From Mesostigma viride (lineage: Eukaryota > Streptophyta > Mesostigmatophyceae > Mesostigmatales > Mesostigmataceae), in NCBI GenBank assembly GCA_009746045.1, contig RPFO01001949.1:1-61199 (forward strand): DNA of 61,199 nt, written 5' to 3'. This document shows, one piece after another, positions 22,750-33,130 of this stretch; positions within the stretch are counted from its first letter, which is position 1, and each line of letters begins with the position of its first letter. The notes beneath the pieces were generated by a model, which saw nothing but the letters and a program-made list of their open reading frames with translations, searched no databases and had not been told where the DNA came from. The position numbers and the translations under genes are program-made.

Positions 22750-23435
22750 GATTCTTTGATTAATCATTAGGGCTGGCCCGGCACCGTGCAGGGCGTGGTA
22801 ATGGCGGTAGCTAGTAACGTCGCAGGGTGGACCACTGGTCGTAGCTTATCTATTCGAGCTATAGGCCGGTCCTAATGTCGTCCTCACAGTTGGGGAGAAT
22901 CTGCCCCGGAGTATATCAGCTCGATCACCCAGACAATTTATTGGGGCGGGCGGCCGGAGTTGTGCTCCCGAGTGGCATCTATCCGCTGGCCGGTAGTCGC
23001 CGGCCTGGGCTCCTAGTCAGGTGGGCATCAAAGATTGGTGTCTAGATGCTAGTCGGTGCCTAAGCAAGGTACGGAAGCCAGTGCGCGCCGGGACGGTCAG
23101 AGAACCGTCGCCCTCGGTAGCACAGATCCGCTGAGTGCCGGTAGTCTCGGGTTAGAGGCTCGAGCATGCACTATCGGGTAGCCTACCGCCGGTAGTCTCG
23201 GGTTAGAGGCTCGAGCATGCCTTATCGGTTAGCGCCGCGCCGCTGCGCTCCTTGCGGCCTGGCCAGCTGCAAGGGTTCAATAGCAATCAGTGGCGGCTGC
23301 GGGCTCAGCCTCCCACAATCGGTTCCCCAAACAACAAAAATCCCGTCTCCATCGCCGGCGTGCAAGCCAGCGGTGAAGGGCATTCAACTTGTATTCACAA
23401 CAGTCAACATTACCGTTGACCATTTTTCTGGGCTC

Positions 23436-24644
23436 ATGGCGCGTGGCGCGGAGCGAACGCCAGCTCCAACCCAGGACCAGGGAACGCAAGCATCAACTCC
23501 GGCGGATGGGAGTGGCGCAGCCACTGTGGCGACTGAGCCAGCTGGTGGCTCGGTCAGCACAGCTCCGGGGCAGCAGTCAGCACCAACTGCCCGGAAAGTT
23601 TTCAAGAAAGAAGAGCTGCCAAGTAAGCTGCCAGAAATTCTGACGCCGTCCGCCGTGGAGGAGTTTATTAACAGCCTGGGCAAGCTCCGGCAGGACTACA
23701 ACGAACTGTCCGACGCAGTTTTCCTCAACAAGCTGCGCCGGTCAGAGGTATGCAACGAGGCTACGGGTAATGCGGACGTGCGAGGGGTCATTATCAACGC
23801 CAGCAAAGAGGCGTGGACCTGGCTCGACACAGTGAAGGCCCTGCAAGAGGTGCTCGACACCTCAAGCTTTCCTGACGAGGAAAAGGAGGGGCAGGCGCTG
23901 GTGCGCAACCTGTCGCTTGACCCCAATTACCTCAGCTCGGACATGGCCAGATTCGCGGCCCAGGTCCGGAGCAAGGGTGTCTTGAAGCACATGAGTAGCG
24001 AATATTTACTCAGCGCAGTTCTGGATGCTCTGGGGCTGACGCCAGAGAGCCGTGCCAATGTCAAGGCCGGTCTCGGCATGAAAATTGCGCTAGCTTCTTC
24101 CGTGGTAGTGGGCAACCCGGACGACCAGAAACGGTTCAACGCAGCCATGGCGCACCTCCGAGAGATGTTCAAGGACCGGGGCGGCCCCAGGCGTAACAAC
24201 AAGCTGCCGACAGTTGCTCAGGTAAACCCTGTGCCTGCCTCGACCCCGCCAGCAGCTTCTCTGTCGGACTTGACCACCCTTGTTACCCAGCTGTCCACGA
24301 CGGTGGCCAACAACGTGGTGCGAATGTTGGGTGGCAAACGCCGAGCTCGCGGTGGTCGGCACAACCAGAACGCGTCCAGCAAACGCGGGCCGGGAGGCGG
24401 TCAGGGCAAGCAGCCTCGACAGGAGGGCGGCACTGGCAGGCAGCAACAGCAGCAGGGTGGCGTCCCCAAGGAGAAGGTCGTCTGCGAGCGCCGGTGCACC
24501 GGCGTGGGGCACACCGAGGCCAACTGCACGCTGCGGCTGGACCTCGGCAAGGCGACTCGAGTGTGCCGGCGCTGCTGGGCGGTTCGGCTTCCTGGACACG
24601 ACCCCAACACATGCCGCGCCCCACGGCCAGCCATGCCCAAGTGA
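23436..24644 (+). CDS. Gag-like protein of a copia-type retrotransposon (copy 2)
   Basis: Same reading frame and protein as 11662-12870; open from ATG 23217, with 23436 preferred. It ends in the two Cys/His clusters. This copy sits in front of the longer pol, so it is the better representative of the element. Confidence 0.75.
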   Translation: MARGAERTPAPTQDQGTQASTPADGSGAATVATEPAGGSVSTAPGQQSAPTARKVFKKEELPSKLPEILTPSAVEEFINSLGKLRQDYNELSDAVFLNKLRRSEVCNEATGNADVRGVIINASKEAWTWLDTVKALQEVLDTSSFPDEEKEGQALVRNLSLDPNYLSSDMARFAAQVRSKGVLKHMSSEYLLSAVLDALGLTPESRANVKAGLGMKIALASSVVVGNPDDQKRFNAAMAHLREMFKDRGGPRRNNKLPTVAQVNPVPASTPPAASLSDLTTLVTQLSTTVANNVVRMLGGKRRARGGRHNQNASSKRGPGGGQGKQPRQEGGTGRQQQQQGGVPKEKVVCERRCTGVGHTEANCTLRLDLGKATRVCRRCWAVRLPGHDPNTCRAPRPAMPK

Positions 24645-24933
24645 CGTCATAGAGGTGATGTGTGTCGCGGTGATCGAGTCGGCTAGGCGTGAGGATGCTG
24701 TGCCTTGTAGTCCTAATGTTCCCACGTCAGTGGTTCAGAATGGAAGTGCAAGTGCTGCAGCTGATCAGGAGTGCGTGCCCAGCGTGGTCGCAATAGAGCC
24801 TGAACACGCCCTTCCGGAGCTCACCCCTTCAGGTGAGATAGTGCCGGCAGATGCCGAGGTAGCCCCTCACGTAGGCGTGGAGTTGGGTCGCCGCCTCAGT
24901 AAGGTCTCACTATAGAGCACATTGCCGACAGGA

Positions 24934-27900
24934 ATGCACATGCAGAGAGCTTGCATGGCGGGGCAGGTGCCTAGCATAGAAGGGGATGGCACCACCCCCA
25001 CGGCCATAGGATTGCGGATGCTTGCTCACCAGATTCACCTTGCGGTGGGTCATGTGGCGGGGCAAACGCTAGACTGGGCGACTCGGCTTATGGGGGCGCC
25101 GGGGTTGAAGGTCGCTCAGGCGAAGTTAGAGGAGTGCCACGCATGCGCAAGTGTCATGAAGAAGCGTAGGCGCTGGCATGCTAAGACTCCTTCCCCGTAC
25201 CGGGGGAGGTTAGTGGGGGATGTCATGCATTTGGAGGAGGGGGACTATTATTTGGTCTTGATGGATCGCTATACCAAGTTCCTAGCCATCGAGCCCCTGC
25301 CAAGCATGGTAGAGGAGTCCTTGTGGCGGGGGCTGAGCATTGCCATGTCTCACTTCTTTCCCATTTCTGAGGTCATGTTGGACCAACAATTTGATTGCAT
25401 TGTGGGGCGGGAGGGCTGTGAGATGGTGGTTATTGCTGGGCGGCAGGACCATGGCAACTTGGGGCTGATTGATAGGCACATCAGCAGCGTAAAGGGCATG
25501 GCAGCCAAGCAGCATGCCAGCGGGTTAGGATTCAAGCCCGCGGGGCAGCCTTATGCACAACGCGCGCTGTGGTGCCGCTTGCTCATGGACAAGTACAACA
25601 GCCAGGTGCTTTTCAAGCTGCCCCAGGGACTAGGTCTTATTACCGCGCAGGGGCTGCAGTCGGGCATTTACCCTCCGGACGTGGCAGACCATTGGGAGGC
25701 CCACCTCGCTACCACCGCTGAGGTTAGGCGGCAGTTAGACCGCACCCAGCCTGACTTGTCGCAGGAGTGGGAGCTGGGGGAGTTGGTCTTGTTTCACAAG
25801 GAGAATTCCTTTGGTAAGCGGGGGCAGATGCAAGGGCCAGGCATGGTGGTGGATTTGGACTGGGTGCATAGGCGGGTGAAGGTGCACTGGGAGCATAGGG
25901 ACTATCTCATCCCGTGGGATAAGGTGTATCGGTACAAGGCGTCCGATGCCCAGGTCCAGGCGGCCAAGGAGCACAGCCGCCAGCTCGGTTGGGATGTGGA
26001 TAGCCGGCCGGCCAAGCGGGCCCGGCTGGAACCTGTCCTACCCACCCCACTTGGGGTGGCTGTGCATGATGCGCTTGTTGCCCACCCCCCTGCAGGCGCC
26101 GCGCCGGAGCAAGTCCCCGGGGTCGACGCGGGGGCGCTACCGCAGCCCCTCCCCGCGACCCCAGCAGCGCCCACCGTGGCGGCGCCGGACACATCGTCAG
26201 GCGCGGGCGTGGGCTCCCAGCTGGCCCACGTCCTCCGACAGCTGCTCAAGGCGGACAAGCTCAAGGCGGCGGCAGCGGGGGGTGCGGCACAAGTCAGCCG
26301 CGTCATGCCAGATAAGTGCCCCACGGTTGTGACTGACGCTCATGATGTTCCCTCTAGGCATATTGCGGCCATAGATACCATGGCAGGCGTGTCTATCACG
26401 AGCCCGGCGGCGGCCGAGGCCTATTACCATTTGCTGCCCAGTAGTTGGAAGGAGGTTGCGGGGTTTGACGGGCAGCGGGCCTATAAGGTTGCTGGGCAGG
26501 TGCTCATGCCCATCCTAGGGGTAGATGTCCCTGTGCAAGTGCTAGAGGGTTACAAGGGTATCACTCTCATCGGTAACCCTTTTGTTTCCCTCCCCGGGTT
26601 TTCTGTGTCAGCCGGCTTGGTGACCCTCGAGGGGGTGGGGAGCATAGGCTTGTACCAATATCACGTAGCGCTTGCAGCCCTCACGGGCCGGGGTCCCCCC
26701 GAGGCTATTAATCACCCTGAGGATTATGCCACTGCAGTAGGGGCCATTCGCGGGGCGGAATATACGGCAGAGCCGCTGGTAGCCGATGTCACGCAGCCGC
26801 AGAAGTGTCACCCCAGCAGTCTTGGCATTTTTCCCTGGAGCATCGCCACTAAATCTCCTATTAGTTATCCGCAGTTTAAGGAGGACTGCCGTGACCCTGT
26901 CAAGTTCCATAAGTGGCGCGCGGCTTTCTTGCGCGCGCAGCTGGAGTGGGCGATGTATGGGGTGTATGGGGAGTTGATGGAGGTGCCGCAAGGGGCGGTA
27001 AAGCTGAACTTGAAGTTTGTGCTCAAGTATAAGCAGGTCCTCCCCACTGACCCTGTCACATTTCATGTACGGCCCTGTGTCACGAATTTAGGGGCTCGTC
27101 TGAGTTGTCGGAGGAGGAATTGTTTACGCCCGGGCTGTCGCAGACCACTAGCCGGGTGTTAACATCGGTGTTCTTGGGGCTGTTGGATCGGGGTTTGGAC
27201 TATGCCATGGCCTGCTCAGATTTTCAGCGGGCCTTTCTCCATAGCGACCCGACAGTGGCCGAGGAAGTGTGGCGTGGCACGGTGTATGTGGTCAAGGTCC
27301 CTTTTGTGTGGCAGGGGGAGCTGCGGTGTGTGTACTTGCGGCTTCTCCTTGGTGTGGAGGGCCTGCAGTCTAGCCCCATCATCTTAATTCGCAAGACGGC
27401 TGAACGCATCTTTGCTAGCATGGGGGCGGTGTTTTCCCGCATCGATAGCAACCTCTTTCACATCCACACACCCAACCCACACGAGCCCGCGTTCATGCAA
27501 TGGCATGGGGATGACTGGCGGCTTATTGGACCCCGGGCGTGGGTCCGGCAGTTCATAACCGCTGTGGCCAAGCTTTTGCCCACTAGCCGCACGTTGTGGC
27601 TGGACCCCGACACCCCCGTCCCTTTCTGTGGCCTAACCTACACTTTGCACCGCACACCGGTTGGCTGGTGCATTGACATGGCGGTCAAGCAGGAATACGC
27701 CGACAAGCTCGCGCAATCGCTGCCTGAGCGGCTGGATGCGTCCGCAGGACCGCAACTGCGCGGCCAGCTCAGTGGGGTGGCTCGCGGGCACGGTGCGACC
27801 CGACCTGTCCATCTACGCGCGTGCGCCCGACGCCGTGCTTGCGGGCATGGGAGCGCAGCATCTTCGGACGCAAGTCTTGGCGTCACCGGGCCTGCGCGTG

Positions 27901-28410
27901 TGGGGGGTTGATATCACCCGCCCGGTGGCAATGACCATTTACTCTGACGCGAACCTGGAGTCGCGCACCATCACGCAGCTGCGCGCGCGGGAGGCGGCCA
28001 TCTTTTTTCTTGATAGCCCCACTGGGCAGCCCACTATTGTCGACAGGTATAGCCGCATCCATCAGCGGGTAGTGGTAGACAGCAATCGCGCGGAGTGTCG
28101 CGCGTTCATTTCCGCTGTCGACCATGTGTGTTATGTGCAGCATCTTTTGCAATGGATTGCGGATAAGGCCCGCGTGGCGCTGTCGCTCCGCATGCGGCTG
28201 TGCACAGATAGCAAGTCAATAATTGAGTTTCTGAATAACCCGCTCGCCTCCACCACCGAACTAGATTACCTTGTGTTGGCCGAGTCCGCCACAGTGTTGG
28301 ATGAGCGGCGGTGAATCCCCGAGAGCGAGAATATTGCCGATGCCTTGACCAAGCCAGCGATGCTGTCGGGGCCTCAGTACAAGCTGCTGCGGCAGCTCAT
28401 GATGACATGA
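24934..28410 (+). pseudogene. Copia-type pol: integrase, protease-like, RT, RNase H (frameshifted)
   Basis: Integrase and protease-like parts are as in copy 1 (AIDTMAG at about 26372). RT follows: KWRAAFLRAQLEW near 26915, DYAMACSDFQRAFLHS near 27198 (copia DxxxAFLxG region), YLRLLLGVEGLQSSP, and WHGDDW near 27500 in place of the usual YVDD, keeping two Asp. RNase H: IYSDANLES, NRAECRAF, LCTDSKSIIEFLN. The C-terminus NIADALTKP followed by LLRQLM is a classic copia ending. Breaks: frameshifts near 27082 and 27770, both fitting one-base indels in homopolymers, and an in-frame TGA at 28312. No LTR was found, so its boundaries are unknown. Confidence 0.8.
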
Positions 28411-28840
28411 GTTTTTTTTTACAATGTGACCTGTCGTCTTTTTGCATGGGAATGGGCGCTTCTTTCATCTGTGAATACATTTCCCTAGACCTGACAGGCG
28501 GCCAGTGTGCCTACTAATGATGCATGTGGTGCAGTTGCACCCAAGTAGAAAAGGAGGCCGGGAGCAAAGCCCGGGTGTTTTTGGCGTGCTCAGATCCCAG
28601 CGCCGGTAGGGCACCCTCCTTGGGGTTTAGGATTTGGGGACGGCCAGTGTGCCGTTACGTGTTTCTCTACTTGAACGTACGTAGGGTCAGTGCTACCCTA
28701 TTGCCCCTCGCTTTAAATAATTTATGATAATTATTTAAAAAGAAAGCTTTCCTCACAAGGACACCACTGTATTCGTGGGGCTGCAGTTGCCCAAGTTCCC
28801 CAACGAGTTGAGGGCCAGGCTCACTCCTCTGAGGGTGTTG
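28411..28840. other. No gene seen; 3' region of the copia-type element
   Basis: Starts with a T run right after pol. It contains a GGCCAGTGTGCC motif twice (28500 and 28642 regions), which may reflect internal duplication. A 3' LTR could lie here, but no 5' partner was found. Confidence 0.4.
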
Positions 28841-29980
28841 TGTCACGGACGCGAGCTATGTCATCCGGGCGCCCACTATGCACAAGACCGGTGACGTGCG
28901 CAAGGAATTTGTTTTCTACGCATTTTCGACAAAGGCTAGTGACCGGGGGGGGACACTAGCACTTGCAGCATAAGAGCGGACGAAAGTGTACGTGCACGCG
29001 CGCCGGGCCAGGCACAGCTGGGCGCGCAGCACTGACTTGAGCGGACGGCAGCACAAGTGTGCAGCGTCGAGAGGATCATACGCGTGTTAGTGGACAGCTG
29101 GAGCTGAAGCTGGACTGCTGGACTTCAACAGCGCCGAGGCTATTGACAGGCCAGGTGTCTTTGTGGTGTAGAATAGCGGGTCAACGTTATGAGGACTGGA
29201 CAGAAAATGGAAAAGGACAATTTGCGGTGCGGAGCCAGATCGCTGGAATGAATGCGAAATCGCTGGCAGCCCTACAAAGGGATTTCTTCTAGAAAAAGGA
29301 ACGATTAGACGCAATGTTTGCTGGGCCACTCACACGCAAGGTGTGAGCGTGCAGATTGTCTGAAGGATATTATGCTTCGACCTTGCTGGACGTGACTCAA
29401 TGTCGGACATTCCCAGGGACAGAAATGCCGGAGCCTCTAGGAGATGAGATCGGCAACAGGGTAGCAATTTAGATTTGTCGGGATGCCTTCCTGCTTTTGT
29501 TGGCATGTGTGGTAGAAAGCCAGGACGGCAACTGGAATGCGGTTTCTATTTGCATGGTTCAGGCAGCAAGATAGTTTTGGCATTCCTGGCTGGACTGACA
29601 AGTGTGGCGTGTGTCATGCGTGTGGCATGACGAATGGTTTGGTTCATAGTCGAAGAGGACTCTCACGCAGCGTGTAGTCTCTTCGAGTCTCTCGTTAGTG
29701 GCCTTCGTGTTTCTCCCTTTCCTTGGGAGCAAGGCCGGTAGCATGTCATGGAGCGCTGCCTAACTGCGGGCTCGTGAGCATGGAGTGCATCGATATTGAG
29801 ACTATCAACGTGTTGTAATTGTATTAACTTTCTCAATAAACTCCGCATGTGCGGCTTCATCATCAGACTGTGCAAAGTGTGTGTTTTGAAAGCATTATTC
29901 TATAGCAGGGGAGGCAATAAGGTGGTTATCAGGCACGAGGGACAGTTCCTTGTCCTCGGCTGAGAGCCCTCCTTTCTTTA
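28841..29980 (+). repeat. 5' LTR of the Ty3/gypsy element
   Basis: Begins TGTCACGGACGCG and matches 36417-37560 over about 1,140 bp with only a few indels, so the insertion is young. AATAAA at 29835 in the 3' half is a plausible polyadenylation signal. The true LTR may extend to 30190, where CTTGACA gives an inverted match to TGTCA; the 3' copy stops earlier. Confidence 0.85.
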
Positions 29981-30275
29981 CTCGAAGAGACTACCCGGTA
30001 GTCTGCTTCCTTCTGTTCGAAGCCAAGACGTTGGCTTTAGTGTTTATCAACCATCAGCAGTACAGGGAACGGCCTGGCTGACAGTTTGTAAAGGAAGTGT
30101 CTTGAGACAGATTTTAAGAAAATAGAACTAGCCAGAATTTGCTGGCTCTTGTCTTTTTCTGGCAGGCTAGTCGAGTCGTTATCCTTGACACCTGTTATAA
30201 AGCCTTTGGTTGTTGCTTCTTCTCAGCCAAACCTAGGCTTGTTGGTTCTTGTTTTGCCCATCGGTCAGCTGGTGC
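29981..30275 (+). other. Leader of the gypsy element; no primer-binding site assigned
   Basis: No open frame of interest. I could not identify a clear tRNA primer-binding site. Confidence 0.4.
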
Positions 30276-33130
30276 ATGCCACTGACGCGAGCGCAGACTC
30301 GAGCCATGGCAGATGCAAATAGAGCAGATGCCGACACGTCCGCTCCGGGGTCGAATGGCGGGATTCCTCCCGCCGTACCCGCAGTGGGTGAGAGTCGCGA
30401 CCAAGAAGCGCCGCTGAGTATGGTGGCGCTGTTCGCGCAGATGCAAGCGCAGATGCAGCAACAGTCGCAACAGTTGCAGCAGCAATTGGCGCTGCAGATG
30501 CGGGAAGTGACCGACAGATTGGTGGCCGTAGAGGGTCGTCATCTGCAGTCCACACCATGGGACGGGCAGGCATCGATGCCGGGCCCCAGTGGTGTTGCCG
30601 CGGAGCCGAGGGAGCGGGACCAGCCGCCAACCTCAGGTAATGCGGCGGGAAGGGCTTCGATGGAACCGGGGGTTTTGGCTGGGTCGCTAACCCAACACGA
30701 CTTGCTTGGTGAGGCGGATGGTCAGCCACGGGGCGAGTATACGCTGGCGCCCAGGCGCCTGCCTTTCGATCAAGCGCGAGACGGATTGCACGAGGAGAAC
30801 GGGGCAGGGCTGGCGCGCGCGATGGACCCACACAGGGGTGCACCAGGACGCATGCTACCAGGCGGGGCCTCAATTCCGTTTGGGCGAGGCGGTGGGGCGC
30901 TGACCGGCGGGTCGACTGCACGGTGGTCAAGTGTGCCAATCGGGCGCATTCCGCCCATGGAGGACATAACCACGCCGCTGGCTTTCCGAGTACGGGAGGC
31001 AGCACGACCAAGCACGCTGGCGCAGGGACGCGCAGCTCAGCGACCGCCGGAGGATGCCGATGGGGTGCAGTACCCGCAAAGGGTGCGCCTCATACCGGAA
31101 GGCGCGAAGATGCCCACCCTACCACGGGTGGACATGCGCGAGAAGTTCTCCACAACCGGCAATCTGGCCACGCTGGCGCAGGCCTACAACGCGTACAAGT
31201 CATGGATTGATCTGCAATACATGACTACGCAAGGCGCTGTAATGCATGAGTTTGTGATGAACAACATGCATTTTTTCTTTCACGGCCTTACGCTGAGGCG
31301 AGTGGCTAGGCTGGTGGAGCAGTGGAGAGAGGTCTCGCTGTACACGCGTCACACGGACGTGTGGTTCGGCTTCGACGGGCGTGGCCAGCCCGACTATGAC
31401 AACATCATGTATGGTGTCGACCCTGCCGAGGAACTGTGGGGCCTCCTTCGCCAGGAATACCCGGTGGAGACCATCAAGGCAGAGCGTGAGTGGCGCAGTT
31501 TCAAGATAGCCGAGGGTGAAACCCCGGAGCAATCTTACGAGCGCCTCATGGAGTTCGCCGGCGAAGTGGAGGACTGGTCCGAAAAGCTGGCGTGTCAGAA
31601 ATGGCTGCAAGCGCTAGGCTCCAAGGAGATGGAGCTGCCCACGCCGCCCAACGGCCAGCCGTGGCGATTGCGGTCACTGTGCATTGAGGTCAGGGCCATG
31701 ATGCGACGACACGCGCAAGGCCGGATCTCGGTAAGCACGGTGGTGGCCGAGCTGCAGGCCAAGGTCGACGCGCTGACCAAGGCCAAGTCGGGTGAGTCGT
31801 CTGCCACAAGACAAGCGCGCCCGCAAGGCGGCCACGGTGCTAGCAGGAACCAAGGGGGGTCTCGCAACGCCTCATCGCATGATGCAACCCAGGGTAACGC
31901 CGCTGGCGGCAACAAAGACGCTGCCGCCCCGACGCGAGCTGGGGGGGGCACGTCCTCACAGACGGGTACTAGGACGGATGCGCGCAAATCGGGCTGCTTC
32001 CTTTGCGACAAGGATGGGCACCTTAGTCGCGAGTGTCCAAGCCGCTGCACGAAGCCGCATGGGGCAGACACGAAGTGGCACCTGATGAACAAGTGTCCAG
32101 CCGCGGGCATCAAGACGGTCCACTTCGCCGAGATGGCGGGCAAGACCGACTCGATGGAAGCCCAGGTGGCTGCCATCAAGCATGGTGAGGAGGCGACGGC
32201 GCCCCCCAACCAATTCGAGACGGTGTACCGGGAGGACCCATTCTGGGCGCCCATGCCGGGTGACGTCGAGATCAACGCTGCGGAGGCTACCAAAGGCAAG
32301 CAGGCACGCAGCCCGCTTTCTTTTCAGCAGGCACCCATGTTGCCTGCCGGGCAGTTGCCCGCGTCCTTTTCCATGCCGCTGGCTGGGGTGCAATCTGCTT
32401 TTGAGCATGCGAACCCTGCTGGGCTGGAGCAGCGTAGGCGATTGGCGCCTGTGTACCCAATGCCGTTCATTGTGGACGTACCCATGTTTTCAGCACGGCA
32501 GGTGGTCGACACCTTCGGGCAGAAGGGGGTTGAGTGGCTGGGGTCGGTTGTGTCCGAGATCCAGTTGTTCGCAGATGGGCATGATGTGCGCACCTTGCGC
32601 AATTCTGAGTCCGTCACCTACGGGCGCCAGCCGGTAGAAGCCGCAGTGCCCGTGGTGCAAGCGGGAGTGGTCAGCACAAGTAGCCAGCAGCGCACTAGTG
32701 CAGTCCCCCAGGTTCCCACGGTGGTTCCATACCCCAATGGTGAGCCGTCCATGGCGTTCCAAGCAGTTGGAGCCTGTGGAGATGTATGGAGCGACATGGT
32801 GACATGTCCGTTGGTTGGCGCAGTCAAGCTTGATAGCGGTGCTCAGCCGCTAGTCATCAGCACGGACTTGGCCACCATGCTGAACCTGACCTACGAGAAC
32901 GGTGGCTTAGTGGAAAGCCCCGTGTCTGTGTCAGGTTGGCAGGGTCCGGCTAGTAAGCCGTACGCTATGACGGCGGTTAAAGTCAACGTGATTTTCAATC
33001 CGTTGCGCGCCTCTAGCATGACCACCGTGGCTAGGCACTGCAAGGGGGGATATTCGCTTTCACAAGTGATGAACTGGGGTGTTTCAATGGTGGGACCATG
33101 CGTGTTCCATTGGACACTGACATCCTTTGT
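30276..33130 (+). CDS. Gag and aspartic protease of a Ty3/gypsy retrotransposon
   Basis: ATG 30276 or 30306; the frame stays open to 33368 but overlaps pol, and coding sense ends near 33130. The N-terminus is Gln-rich and helical (MQAQMQQQSQQLQQQLALQM), followed by a Pro/Gly-rich stretch and a retrotransposon-gag-like region (about residues 300-480, with AYNAYKSWIDLQ and PEQSYERLMEFAGEVEDW). A zinc knuckle CFLCDKDGHLSREC lies near 31994 with a second Cys/His cluster after it. The retropepsin-like motif VKLDSGAQPLVIS (near 32826) and a late MNWGVS stretch mark the protease. Pol follows in another frame. The usual linker between protease and RT is short, so a small deletion is possible. Confidence 0.85.

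Larger units (their letters stand above)
15824..27197. repeat. Unit 2 of the ~11.3-kb large direct repeat
   Basis: Second copy of 4147-15423. It begins inside the N-terminal part of the LINE ORF1 (minus strand, ATG at 16016) and continues past the repeat into intact copia-type RT and RNase H sequence. All unit-1 features recur 11,666-11,774 bp further on. Confidence 0.9.

Noticed and set aside
28841-28860. Possible longer LTR of the gypsy element (to 30190).
   Set aside because: Only the 5' side shows it; the 3' copy stops at 37560, so the longer limit is noted but not used.
29059-29292. 77-codon frame repeated at 36634-36867.
   Set aside because: It lies inside the gypsy LTR, which explains its duplication.
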